Origin: Vibrio sinus
GTDB lineage: Bacteria; Pseudomonadota; Gammaproteobacteria; Enterobacterales; Vibrionaceae
DNA length: 64,000 nt
Direction: 5' to 3'
Assembly (NCBI RefSeq): GCF_023634645.1
Contig: NZ_JAMKMR010000001.1
Location: 248,001 to 312,000, forward strand
Positions 37,265 to 45,623 of this stretch are shown here, in pieces. Both the position numbers and the translations under genes were made by a program. How positions within the stretch are numbered: position 1 is the stretch's first letter; each line of letters starts with the position of its first letter. Under the pieces are notes generated by a model. It did not search any database, was not told where the DNA came from, and worked only from the letters and a program-made list of their open reading frames with translations.

Positions 37265-38443
37265 TTAGTTCACTTTAATTGGTTGATCGTTTTTTATAGA
37301 AACATCAACTCTTTTTCTTCCAGCAGTTAAAGATAGAAAAAAGCCAACACCACTTACTCCGGCAGCAACAAGAGGTAATAGGTGTATCGACATCCCACTA
37401 TTAATTGACTCTCCCCCCAACCATGCTCCTGCAGCATTTCCTAGGTTAAAGGATGCAATATTAAATGCAGATGCCAGAACTGGTGCCTTACCAGCCTCAG
37501 ATAAAACATGGGTTTGTAATGATGGTATGGTTGCAAACGTTGCCGCCCCGAAAAAGAACATGGCAACAACTATGCTCAATGGCGACTCAATACAAAAATA
37601 TAGCGCAACTAAAGTAGAAATTAGCATTAGCAGCGTAGCCCTCATTCCTGCTATAACATTCAAGTTACTGAATTTGGCGCCGATAGGATTTCCCAATGCC
37701 ATGCCTACACCAAATATCAGTAATATCGCTGGAACATATTCACTTGGCATACCCGTTATTTTAGTCAGTATCGGTGATATATAGGTAAAAACTGTAAACG
37801 TACCTCCAAATCCAAATGCTGTTATTAGTAAAGCCCTTAGCGTATCTGGTTGTATCAAGGCGATAAATTCATCCTTTATATTTGTTTTCTCTTCAAACTC
37901 TATATTAGGCAATAGCTTAGATATCGAAAGAGCCGAAACTGCACTTATAATAGCGATGACATAGAAGGTACTTCTCCAACCTATTTCCTGGCCTAAGAAA
38001 GTTCCAATAGGAGCACCCAAAATATTGGCTAAAGTAGCTCCTAGAAACATAGCTGCGATCGCACTTGCCTGCTTGTTCGGTTCTACTAAACGGGCTGCAA
38101 CTACTGCTCCCAAACCAAAAAAAGCAGCTTGAGAAAAAGCGGTAAGGAACCGAGAAACCAACATTGTCGTATAATTTGGCGACAAAGCACAGGCTACATT
38201 TCCTAGCATAAATAAAAGCATAAGCCCAATCAATACGGGCTTTCGTTTTAAACCCACTAGGAATGGTGTAAGGAGTGGAGCACCCAAAACCACGCCGATA
38301 GCATAGGCTGTGATCAGAAAACCTGATTGAGGAATAGTGATACTTAGATTCTGTGCTACTTCCTGTAACAACCCCATAATTACAAACTCACTAGTGCAAA
38401 TGGCAAATGAACCAATTGCGAGAGCCCATATAGCTCTTGGCAT
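37265..38443 (-). CDS. MFS efflux transporter, AraJ/DHA1-like
   Basis: A 392-residue, 12-helix MFS protein. It starts MPRAIWALAIGSFAICTSEF and VIMGLLQEVAQNLSI, and has the motif-A loop around FLVGLKRKPVLIGLMLLF and RFLTAFSQAAFFGLGAVVAA, typical of the AraJ/YdhP drug-proton antiporter branch. Exported substrates are unknown. Like the LysR gene that converges with it, the DNA is AT-rich. The pair is flanked by hxlR and a degenerate hxlR copy, suggesting joint acquisition. Confidence 0.87.
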   Translation of the reverse strand: MPRAIWALAIGSFAICTSEFVIMGLLQEVAQNLSITIPQSGFLITAYAIGVVLGAPLLTPFLVGLKRKPVLIGLMLLFMLGNVACALSPNYTTMLVSRFLTAFSQAAFFGLGAVVAARLVEPNKQASAIAAMFLGATLANILGAPIGTFLGQEIGWRSTFYVIAIISAVSALSISKLLPNIEFEEKTNIKDEFIALIQPDTLRALLITAFGFGGTFTVFTYISPILTKITGMPSEYVPAILLIFGVGMALGNPIGAKFSNLNVIAGMRATLLMLISTLVALYFCIESPLSIVVAMFFFGAATFATIPSLQTHVLSEAGKAPVLASAFNIASFNLGNAAGAWLGGESINSGMSIHLLPLVAAGVSGVGFFLSLTAGRKRVDVSIKNDQPIKVN

Positions 38444-38589
38444 GAAACTTTCCTTTAAAATTAAATATTATGAATTTGACGTTGGTCGGTATAATGCCGT
38501 TAATAATGGCTTGTTAAAATAGGGGGATTCTTTCTTCACTACAAACCTGTAGTTAGGAATACAACAATCTCGTTAGCACTTGATTAAAA

Positions 38590-38847
38590 TCGCCTGATTG
38601 TTACTGATGGCGTAATACGCTTTGGTGTACTACAACGAGCCATAGGAAGCATTACGCAAAAAGAGTTAACAAAACAATTGCGTGCTTTCGAAAAATAGGG
38701 GTGATGGCTAGATAGGGGTACCCTGAAGTACCACCGCGTGTTGAGTACAAAATCACGCCACTTGGGAAAACATTAAAGCCAACGTTAGATAGTCTGGCTC
38801 TCTGGATGGTAGAGCAGAAAAATGAACTTATGAATGCGCATGAATAG
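38590..38847 (+). pseudogene. Truncated, frameshifted duplicate of the hxlR gene
   Basis: From about 38597 to 38847 the DNA is nearly identical to 35893-36143, the last two thirds of the intact hxlR gene. Differences include a deletion of one A in the A-run after TTTCG, which shifts the frame, and in-frame stops just after it. The 5' third with the cysteine and first helices is absent. It still ends in TAG after ATG AAT GCG CAT GAA. It forms a direct repeat with hxlR around the LysR/MFS cassette. Confidence 0.9.
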
Positions 38848-38876
38848 GCACTAAACCACCGGTTCTTGATAGTGTA

Positions 38877-38906
38877 AACCGAGCATATAGATACAAATGC
38901 TCGGTT
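38877..38906. terminator. Hairpin after the binding-protein gene
   Basis: AACCGAGCAT and ATGCTCGGTT form a perfect 10-base-pair stem with a 10-base loop, just beyond the stop codon of the minus-strand binding protein at 38918. T runs are weak on both sides, so its efficiency is uncertain. Confidence 0.55.
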
Positions 38907-38917
38907 GACTCTTTAAA

Positions 38918-39676
38918 TCACTTCTTCAAATATTCACCTTTGTTAGATGCTTCACGATATTGCTTTAACTTGCCTGCTGCTTGTGCTTTGGCTAAGCCTC
39001 GATTAAAGGCTTCTAGGAGTTCCTGAGCTCTAGGTGAATTTTTGGAAATAATGACGAAATATTCCCGAGCAGATAACTCTTTATCGTTAGGGACAATTTT
39101 TCCTGCTAGACCAAGCCTGTTGATCGCTTCAAAGCCGACATCCGTATCTTCAATCACTGCATCCAATCGGCCCGCCGCAAGCTTTTTATAGTTACTGTCT
39201 GACTTAGCAATGCGCTGGATTTTCAATACGCCTTGTTTTTCGAGCTTGTCAGTCACATAAGAATAACCAACCACGCCACCTATTTTATACTTTGCTAAGT
39301 CAGTCAATTGTGCCCAAACAATAGGTTTATCGGCTTGTTGAAACAAAGAGGAGCTAAGGGAGATGACTGGATTTGAATACAAAAATGATTTCTCTCGCTC
39401 GGGGTTTTTACTCCACAAAAAGGAACCATCTAATGCTCCTTTCTTCGTGTCTTCAAAGCCCCGCTTCCAAGGAAGGAAAACATATTCGACTTCATACCCT
39501 TCACCTTCGAACACTTCTTTAACAAACTGCGAGATGAAGCCATTTTCTTTCAATGTGGCAGACTGATAAGGTGCCCACTCTCCATTGGCGAGTTTTATCT
39601 TCTCAGCAGCGAAAGCTGAGAATGAAAACACGGTAAATGAGAGAAGAATAAGTATCCGTTTTATTACTCTAGTCAT
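38918..39676 (-). CDS. Periplasmic solute-binding protein (SBP_bac_3 type)
   Basis: A 252-residue periplasmic protein with signal peptide (RILILLSFTVFSFSAFA). The mature part is of the amino-acid-binding family 3: KLANGEWAPYQSATLKENGF, YVFLPWKRGFEDTKKGALDG, YKIGGVVGYSYV and AAGRLDAVIEDTDVGFEAI. No ABC permease is adjacent, so it may be an orphan binder or a sensor accessory. AAGGGA lies 6 bases before the ATG at 39676, which fixes the start. A related orphan binder lies at 54233-55015. Confidence 0.85.
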   Translation of the reverse strand: MTRVIKRILILLSFTVFSFSAFAAEKIKLANGEWAPYQSATLKENGFISQFVKEVFEGEGYEVEYVFLPWKRGFEDTKKGALDGSFLWSKNPEREKSFLYSNPVISLSSSLFQQADKPIVWAQLTDLAKYKIGGVVGYSYVTDKLEKQGVLKIQRIAKSDSNYKKLAAGRLDAVIEDTDVGFEAINRLGLAGKIVPNDKELSAREYFVIISKNSPRAQELLEAFNRGLAKAQAAGKLKQYREASNKGEYLKK

Positions 39677-39833
39677 GAGATTCCCTTCCACTTTAGATGT
39701 AATGCTCCACATCTATATATTGGTGTGACCTTTCCTGGTCACTTTTTACTTTTCACCTACAATTATTGATAAAAATATTAGTTTTTGCCAAGTTATCATG
39801 TAAATAATTCATTTCACATTGGTAATAGCAACT

Positions 39834-40424
39834 CTAACTACGACGCTCTATCATTTTTTTGATCTTTTCTTTTAGCTCTTGGAACACACTCTTAAGTTCA
39901 TCACTGGACGAAATGCGCATTTGCTGAGACAAATACGAATAAAAATCAACGTATGACAATTTCACTAGTGAATAGGCCGTGAATTGGCTGTTCCTCATCA
40001 AAACTTGCTGCTCCGCCATAGAAAAAACGTTATCGGGCACTTGAGCGATCACATCCCGAATGATGCGAGTTCGTTCCTCCCTAGACTCGTCTTGTGTTTT
40101 TTGTGTGTCTTTACTCGGTTTTCCGTAGAGTTTTATCATCAAAGAGTCAGCTAAATTGGTCCGTGCGCTTAGTTTTGCCTTGCTAATCGCCGTGTCAAGA
40201 TTCAGCGCTACACCTGTGCCTACGCCATATACGCCCTGCCCGTCCGCGTCGGGATGCGTAACAGCCCAAGCAGGAATAGCCCCTGAGTTTGTCGAGTTCA
40301 ATACTGGGGCACCAACAAACTGCGCACCAATGAGGGGCGAATCGACAGGTTTATACACCTTCGTTGTTGTACATCCGCTGACGAACAAAGCCATCACCAA
40401 TACAATAAACACATTCTGTTGCAT
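39834..40424 (-). CDS. LPP20-type lipoprotein
   Basis: A 196-residue lipoprotein; the lipobox is LFVSGC with C18 when starting at the second methionine. PAWAVTHPDADGQGVYGVGT and the alanine-rich helix AISKAKLSARTNLADSL are typical of LPP20-family outer-membrane lipoproteins, which contain this SHS2-like fold. Function is unknown; relatives link to flagella or adhesion. It stands alone. Confidence 0.75.
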   Translation of the reverse strand: MQQNVFIVLVMALFVSGCTTTKVYKPVDSPLIGAQFVGAPVLNSTNSGAIPAWAVTHPDADGQGVYGVGTGVALNLDTAISKAKLSARTNLADSLMIKLYGKPSKDTQKTQDESREERTRIIRDVIAQVPDNVFSMAEQQVLMRNSQFTAYSLVKLSYVDFYSYLSQQMRISSSDELKSVFQELKEKIKKMIERRS

Positions 40425-40469
40425 CTCAATATTCCAAAACAAGGCTCTGCCATAGCGAACAATGGATCT

Positions 40470-41372
40470 CTAGGCTGGCAATAGATACTGCTTTCGTTCA
40501 CCAAGTAGATTCAATACCATTTGATTAAAGGTCATTATTTTCTTCGGTGTGACTCGTTTTTGCGCATAAATCAAACTCAGCTTTTGTGCTCTAACGGACC
40601 AGCCGGGGAAAAGTGGGTATAGTCTACCTTGTTCTAAGTACTCTTCAACTTGGTAATACGGCAGGCTTGCAACACCCAAATCCTGCATAACGAGCGCCAG
40701 CGCCGTTTGATAGTTGTTCGCACTTAAATTTCCCGTAACATTGACATGAAACTCCTGTGAACCGGAGATCAAATCCAGTGAATTCCATTCGCTTTTATAA
40801 TTGTTCAATACAAAGGGCAACGCCTGAATATCAATCAACTCTGTGGCTTGATGTTGTGCGATAAAATCGGGGCTACATACCAACACATTGCGGATATAAC
40901 CCAAATTCTTCGCAATGACGTCTTGGGGCAGCTTTTCATGGGCACGGATGGCAATGTCAAAATCACCTGACTCTACACTCTTCTCGTCAACGTCAAAGTT
41001 AAGTCTCAGATCGACTTCCGGAAACTGGCTAACAAATTGAGGAATGATAGTGCGACAAAGCATTTGGCCAAACTCAGGTGCTGCAGTAATTTTCAGCTCC
41101 CCAGACAGATCATGGGTCAGGTCCTTGACTCGCATTTCCGCTTCAATCGATAACATTCGAATTTGTTGTGCTTTCAAGAATAACTCGTGGCCTGCCTCTG
41201 TAAGGTCGATCTTACGGGTTGTTCGATGAAAAAGCTTAGCCCCTAGATGCTCTTCTAACTTTTGAATATGCCGCGATACCAGTCCTTTCGATACATCCAA
41301 TGACTCCGCCGCTTTTGTGAAGCTGCTGGTTGTCGCTACACTAAGAAAGGTTTGAAGATGTTCAAGGTTCAT
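40470..41372 (-). CDS. LysR-family transcriptional regulator
   Basis: A 300-residue regulator. The HTH is MNLEHLQTFLSVATTSSFTK, DVSKGLVSRHIQKLEEHLGA, FHRTTRKIDLTEAG, and the effector domain begins ELKITAAPEFG. It is divergent from the SDR gene at 41476 with a 103-base gap that contains TTTTTTAAACAGTGTTA and probable operator sequence. The usual arrangement implies control of that SDR. Two start methionines lie side by side; the second has better spacing to GGTG. Confidence 0.87.
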   Translation of the reverse strand: MNLEHLQTFLSVATTSSFTKAAESLDVSKGLVSRHIQKLEEHLGAKLFHRTTRKIDLTEAGHELFLKAQQIRMLSIEAEMRVKDLTHDLSGELKITAAPEFGQMLCRTIIPQFVSQFPEVDLRLNFDVDEKSVESGDFDIAIRAHEKLPQDVIAKNLGYIRNVLVCSPDFIAQHQATELIDIQALPFVLNNYKSEWNSLDLISGSQEFHVNVTGNLSANNYQTALALVMQDLGVASLPYYQVEEYLEQGRLYPLFPGWSVRAQKLSLIYAQKRVTPKKIMTFNQMVLNLLGERKQYLLPA

Positions 41373-41475
41373 CATTAACACCATTTTTTAAACAGTGTTA
41401 TTATTTTTTACGGTTTTTCACTATTCGTAAAGTCAATATCATCCATTTTGTAATCAAATACAGGTGGAGAATATT

Positions 41476-42084
41476 ATGAAAATCTTAATCATTGGCGCAG
41501 CAGGTACCATAGGGCAAGCCGTCACGTCAGCGCTTGAAAACGATCATCAAATCATCACAGCGGGAAGAAAAAGCGGTGACGTTATTATGGATATTACCTC
41601 AAATGATTCCATTTACACCGCGCTTGAGTCCGTTGGAACGTTGGATGCCATTATCTGTGCGGCCGGGGATGTCGGTTTTAACCATTTTGAAGATTTAACA
41701 GCGGCTGATTGGGAAAAGGGAATTAGAAGTCGATTGATGGGGCAAATCAACCTCACACAAATTGGTATGAAATATCTCAGTTCGCACGGCAGTATCACAT
41801 TAACAGCAGGGATCATTGCCGACCATTCCATTGCCCAAGGTACTAGTGCCGCAACTCTAAACGGGGCCATTGAGCATTTCGTCAAATCCGTGGCGAACGA
41901 GCTGCCTAATAGGCAACGAATCAACGTCGTCAGCCCTTCTGTCGTTACTGAATCTTTAGGCGCGTATGGTGACTTCTTCCCCGGCTTTTTTTCAGTCGAT
42001 GCAAGCGATGTCGCCAAATACTACGTCCGAGCGGTGCTTGGGGTTGAAACGGGTAAAACATTGAAAGCTTTTGGTGGCAACTAA
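41476..42084 (+). CDS. Atypical short-chain dehydrogenase (Lin1944-like)
   Basis: A 202-residue SDR, shorter than classical members. MKILIIGAAGTIGQAVTSAL binds NAD(P), TAGRKSGDVIMDIT follows, and IICAAGDVGF is the NNAG equivalent. The catalytic region reads GTSAATLNGAIEHFVKSVA, where the usual Tyr-x3-Lys is not present. That fits the Lin1944-like SDR group as I remember it. Activity may differ from classical SDRs. GGAG lies 7 bases before the ATG; a GTG 12 bases upstream is less likely. It is divergent from a LysR regulator. Confidence 0.78.
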   Translation: MKILIIGAAGTIGQAVTSALENDHQIITAGRKSGDVIMDITSNDSIYTALESVGTLDAIICAAGDVGFNHFEDLTAADWEKGIRSRLMGQINLTQIGMKYLSSHGSITLTAGIIADHSIAQGTSAATLNGAIEHFVKSVANELPNRQRINVVSPSVVTESLGAYGDFFPGFFSVDASDVAKYYVRAVLGVETGKTLKAFGGN

Positions 42085-42101
42085 TCGCAGCAAATCCATA
42101 A

Positions 42102-42129
42102 AAAGAGTGTGCATCAAAGTACACTCTTT
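42102..42129 (+). terminator. Terminator after the Lin1944-like SDR gene
   Basis: AAAGAGTGT and ACACTCTTT form a 9-base-pair stem with a 10-base loop, followed by GATTTATAT. It lies 17 bases after the stop codon. Confidence 0.75.
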
Positions 42130-42530
42130 GATTTATATCCAGTCTTTACCCAGGTTAGTCAAATCGTCGCGCTAGATGTCTCTCGGACTCAAATACCCAT
42201 TCATAAAAACCATATGTCTTGGGTCAACTTTAATTAATCAACAAGATAATTAATGATTGATTACCATCCAAAATTAGTGCGTTAAATTTCAATTAAAATC
42301 ATAAATAACAATAATTTATATGGATTCCTCTTGAAATATTGAGCTCATTGAATTATTCCAATTCTGACGATATATTCCACTTATGGTCAGGAATCATACT
42401 GACTTAAGAACAAATAAAAAGACGGACATATGATCACCATATATCCGACTAGGAGGCTTCAGATTCGCTCATCTTCTGAAGAGTTTGGCTTGGACGCTTA
42501 AATTCAACCCAACCTTTGAAGGAGTAGATT
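42130..42530. other. AT-rich structured leader of unknown-family copy B
   Basis: A 400-base AT-rich spacer before copy B. Its 3' part holds two inverted repeats: 42420-42450 (AGACGGACATATG pairing with CATATATCCGACT at 11 of 13) and 42457-42481 (CTTCAGA/TCTGAAG). A perfect AGGAGG at 42451-42456 lies between them with no ATG, GTG or TTG at normal distance. The real ribosome-binding site of copy B is GAAGGAG at about 42518. Confidence 0.5.
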
Positions 42531-43859
42531 ATGCCTACACCACAATCAGTCGAAATGTCAGATTTTTCCTCACGTCGCAGAAGAAAATTCGCTATGTACG
42601 AGGAAGACACTACACTTTTTCAAGACCTAAACCCATTGTATAAAGATCTCCTTGATGTATTTTCTAAAGCATCTATCGAAAAAAGCATTGGCACAAAGCT
42701 TAAAGTCGTTGCCCAGGGGGCAAGTACAGCCAATACTGTGAAATCTTCTATTCAAACCACGGCTAAATATGTTCGTACGCAGCATAGCAAAAGTCATGGC
42801 TCTGATTCTCAAGACAGTGCATCTGAACAAATATCCTCTCAAGTCGTTGATAATTTAAAACAACATGCGATGAGTAAGCGTAAAGGGCTATCAAAGCACT
42901 TGAAATCGTCGATTTCAGAACAACTTGCGAGCAAACAGCAAGAATTATATGGCCTTGTCCCTCACATCGTTAAGACCATTATTAGTGAGTTGAACCCCGT
43001 CACCAAAGAGCTCAATGAAGCAAGAAAGGCGGCAATCAGTGCGTTAAAATCAGTGAAATTGCTGTCTGATACCAGTGGCCTAAGTAAAATAGGTACAACG
43101 CGATCGGCTTCGCTCATTATTGAGCGAGTTCGCTCTGAAGTAAAATCAGTCGCATTAAAACAATCTGGGTTACTCGTCCTTAACGCGGGCTTAATTACTA
43201 TTAAGGTCATTAGCTTAGGTGTTGGAACGGTCGTAACCACCATCGTTAATGCGGTCATGGCCGTGTTTAACTTCTTAAAGGGTGTTTATGACAGGTGGCT
43301 AACCGAGCTTAAGTATATATGTTTCCAAGATCAGTGCCGCAACATGCTACTCAAAGCCGATACTCTAACCGACAAGCAATTTGAATCTTGGTTTTCTAAC
43401 CAGATGGCGGAGATCCCTGTCATTGCGTGTTACATGATGTGCATGCCGAGATTCAGCTCCCCTTATGACTTCTTGAAGATCACAGACTCCACTCCGCCAC
43501 CAAAAACTTTAGGAATCATTGTTTCACGTTGCTTGAAGAGGCGTTATCACAATATGTTCAAATCTGGCGAGTTTGATGGCTATAAAACCAGTCATCAAAA
43601 GTCATTGTACAGTGCCTATACCTCTTTACAGGCTCAGGCCAAAGAGTTTGTAAAAGAAGCGGTGATCAAGCTGACCAGTACTGACACAGCGGTCAATAAA
43701 TTGCTGAGGGCGGCGCAAGGGGAAATTAACTATATCCCGGGTTGTAACTCTCAAATGATTAAATCAGCATTGATTAAAAACAGACAAAAGCAATTGGGCA
43801 AATATGGCGGCTATGCAGCAGGCCGACTGGAAGCGTTGTATTACACTAGAGAGCTGTAA
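42531..43859 (+). CDS. Unknown paralogous family, copy B (442 aa)
   Basis: A paralog of the protein at 26559-27908. Shared blocks in order: LYKDLLDVFSKASIE, a helical region, RVRSEVKSVALKQSGLLVLN, a hydrophobic glycine-rich segment at about 212-250 ending AVFNFLKGVYDRW, IPVIACYMMCMPRFSSPYDF, QKSLYSAYTSLQAQAKEF, and RAAQGEINYIPG. The N-terminus (about 80 residues) and the region 80-135 differ between copies. No signal peptide is present. It has a strong GAAGGAG ribosome-binding site and a long structured leader. Function is unknown; a membrane-active helical protein is one possibility. Confidence 0.72.
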   Translation: MPTPQSVEMSDFSSRRRRKFAMYEEDTTLFQDLNPLYKDLLDVFSKASIEKSIGTKLKVVAQGASTANTVKSSIQTTAKYVRTQHSKSHGSDSQDSASEQISSQVVDNLKQHAMSKRKGLSKHLKSSISEQLASKQQELYGLVPHIVKTIISELNPVTKELNEARKAAISALKSVKLLSDTSGLSKIGTTRSASLIIERVRSEVKSVALKQSGLLVLNAGLITIKVISLGVGTVVTTIVNAVMAVFNFLKGVYDRWLTELKYICFQDQCRNMLLKADTLTDKQFESWFSNQMAEIPVIACYMMCMPRFSSPYDFLKITDSTPPPKTLGIIVSRCLKRRYHNMFKSGEFDGYKTSHQKSLYSAYTSLQAQAKEFVKEAVIKLTSTDTAVNKLLRAAQGEINYIPGCNSQMIKSALIKNRQKQLGKYGGYAAGRLEALYYTREL

Positions 43860-43871
43860 CAGACAAAGCAT

Positions 43872-43904
43872 TGGTGTAGGCCAATATAAAGTAGGCTCAC
43901 ACCA
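43872..43904. terminator. Imperfect hairpin between copy B and the TonB-C lipoprotein gene
   Basis: TGGTGTAGGCC and GGCTCACACCA pair at 9 of 11 positions with an 11-base loop. It sits between two convergent genes and may serve both; no T run is present. Confidence 0.4.
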
Positions 43905-43918
43905 TGTGTTCTCGCGAC

Positions 43919-44305
43919 CTAGTTCTTGGCAGGAAAATAGTAGTCGAATCTAACTGTTTGGTTTTTACGAGCAACGACTTGCTTACCTTTCGGGTAAATG
44001 GAAAATCTCCACTGAGACAACGCCTTTAGCGACGATTCATTAAAAATATACTCAGGCTTGGCATCAAGTACACGTATATTGGTAACATCACCCTTTTGGT
44101 TCACGTCGTAAGCGAGATTGACGTAGCCTTCAACATGTCGCTCAATAGCAAATTCAGGATAGACAGGGACGATACGAATAATCGGCTGGGTATAAGTATT
44201 TTGTGACTGATCGTACTGGACAATTTTTGCCTCAGGTACTTTTGGAGTCATGCTACAGCCGCCAACAACCAATAAAACTAACACCAATAGCAAACGCAAT
44301 CGCAT
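43919..44305 (-). CDS. Lipoprotein with TonB C-terminal domain
   Basis: A 128-residue lipoprotein: signal RLRLLLVLVLLVVGGC with C17. The mature part is essentially a TonB C-terminal domain: PVYPEFAIERHVEGYVNLAY, VNQKGDVTNIRVLDAKPEY, SSLKALSQWRFSIYPKGK. There is no N-terminal membrane anchor and no proline-rich spanner, so it cannot act as a normal TonB energy transducer. It may sit at the outer membrane and bind peptidoglycan or a TonB box. It converges with copy B. Confidence 0.78.
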   Translation of the reverse strand: MRLRLLLVLVLLVVGGCSMTPKVPEAKIVQYDQSQNTYTQPIIRIVPVYPEFAIERHVEGYVNLAYDVNQKGDVTNIRVLDAKPEYIFNESSLKALSQWRFSIYPKGKQVVARKNQTVRFDYYFPAKN

Positions 44306-44389
44306 TTTTTCTCCAATTCTACAAAGGTAAAAGCTAAGCCATTAGAATAGATTGCCGTCCATAATGCAATCTATTGCGACGTCTAACTG

Positions 44390-45349
44390 CTACTTTCTTG
44401 CAATCACTGACTCCCGGGCCACTAGGCTACCTGGCACCATCGGTTTAGACGAGATCGGACGTGATTGTAAATAGTCAGTTAACTCTGCGATAGCCGCCTC
44501 AACCATCTTTTCGGACGGGTAGCTGATGCAGGTTAAAGGCGGTGTCAGCTGATCAGCTAGCGCGGAGTCTTGTAAAGATACAATCGAGACTTCTTGTGGA
44601 ACGGACAAGTTAAAGTCCTTTAGCAGTCTCATTGCCACGGCTGCGTGACTATCTCGCATCACCAATAAAGCGGTAAATGAGGAATAACTGTTTAATAAGG
44701 CAAGCATGGCCTGCTCAACACCATCACTGGCCGTTACGATAAGCTGGCGATTCATTGGTATCGCCATGTTTTGCAGGGATGTTTTATAACCCTGCAACAC
44801 TTGTGAAGACGCATGCCCGTCATCATCCAAAATCAAAGCCACACTGGAGTGTCCTTTGCTTGATAGATATCGGCAGGCGCTCTCACTGGCGAAACAATAG
44901 TCGTAACCAATAGCTCTATGATCGCCACTTAAGCCGCTATCGATGCAAACAATATTATCGCCTAACGCATCTGGCAGATGGCCACCAATAGCAATAATCG
45001 CGTCACAATGTCTTTTATTAAGCTCATCAACAACTCTTAGATACTCTTCGGGGGTGTCGGCAAAATTCACCAACATATATTTACCCATTTTTTTCAAGTG
45101 ATTAGAAAAAAGAGGTAAATACGTCGACACTTGCCCCGCATCCGTGGTTGAAAGGATCACCCCAATATAATCCGAGCGTTGATTTGCTAAGTTCTGAGCA
45201 GCAGCACTGGGACGATAATTCAGCTCCTCTGCCGCTTTTAACACCGCATCACGACTGGCTGATTTCACACCTCGGCTACCACTCAATACTCTCGAAACCG
45301 TGGCTTTAGACACTTTTGCAAGTTGAGATACATCGGTGATGGTCACCAT
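44390..45349 (-). CDS. LacI-family repressor, probably of the beta-glucoside PTS operon
   Basis: A 319-residue regulator. The HTH is VTITDVSQLAKVSKATVSRV and continues LSGSRGVKSASRDAVLKAAE, with the minor-groove hinge ELNYRPSAAAQNLANQRS. The sugar-binding domain follows (YIGVILSTTDAGQVS, CDAIIAIGGHLP). It resembles AscG-type repressors. A GAAACCGGTTTC site lies 54 bases before its start and a perfect longer version precedes the PTS operon at 50832-50853, so it probably represses both. The effector could be a phospho-beta-glucoside or a free sugar. Confidence 0.86.
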   Translation of the reverse strand: MVTITDVSQLAKVSKATVSRVLSGSRGVKSASRDAVLKAAEELNYRPSAAAQNLANQRSDYIGVILSTTDAGQVSTYLPLFSNHLKKMGKYMLVNFADTPEEYLRVVDELNKRHCDAIIAIGGHLPDALGDNIVCIDSGLSGDHRAIGYDYCFASESACRYLSSKGHSSVALILDDDGHASSQVLQGYKTSLQNMAIPMNRQLIVTASDGVEQAMLALLNSYSSFTALLVMRDSHAAVAMRLLKDFNLSVPQEVSIVSLQDSALADQLTPPLTCISYPSEKMVEAAIAELTDYLQSRPISSKPMVPGSLVARESVIARK

Positions 45350-45400
45350 CTAACCTTACTCCATCAATATGGGTATAAAATCTAATAGCTTTAGGATATA

Positions 45401-45416
45401 TGGAAACCGGTTTCAA
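45401..45416. promoter_or_regulatory. LacI-type operator upstream of the LacI-family gene
   Basis: TGGAAACCGGTTTCAA contains the perfect palindrome GAAACCGGTTTC, the standard LacI/GalR half-site arrangement with a central CG. It overlaps the probable promoter of the repressor gene, which suggests autoregulation. Confidence 0.75.
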
Positions 45417-45491
45417 GGATAGTTGATTTTTTACGGGTGGTTATTGTAATGACAAAGTCGCTTGGGAATTAGCCTGAGTTCAGAGCCATAA

Positions 45492-45508
45492 GATCATTGA
45501 CAATGATC
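45492..45508. promoter_or_regulatory. 17-base perfect palindrome upstream of the toxin-like gene
   Basis: GATCATTGACAATGATC is a perfect inverted repeat with a single central base, 115 bases before the ATG of the gene at 45624. It may be an operator or a small hairpin. No known regulator motif was matched. Confidence 0.45.
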
Positions 45509-45623
45509 CCAAAACTCAATTAATCCGCAAATTCTTTTCAAACTGGGTCTAGCCTGTAAAAATATAAAATCAATTTCATATGTTGCATAAACGTACAAGT
45601 CAACAGTATAGAAAGGACAAAAG

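Noticed and set aside
42085..42530. Similarity between the leaders of copy A and copy B
   Set aside because: Only a short TTTGGACG/CTTGGACG stretch could be matched by eye; not enough to claim a shared regulatory element.
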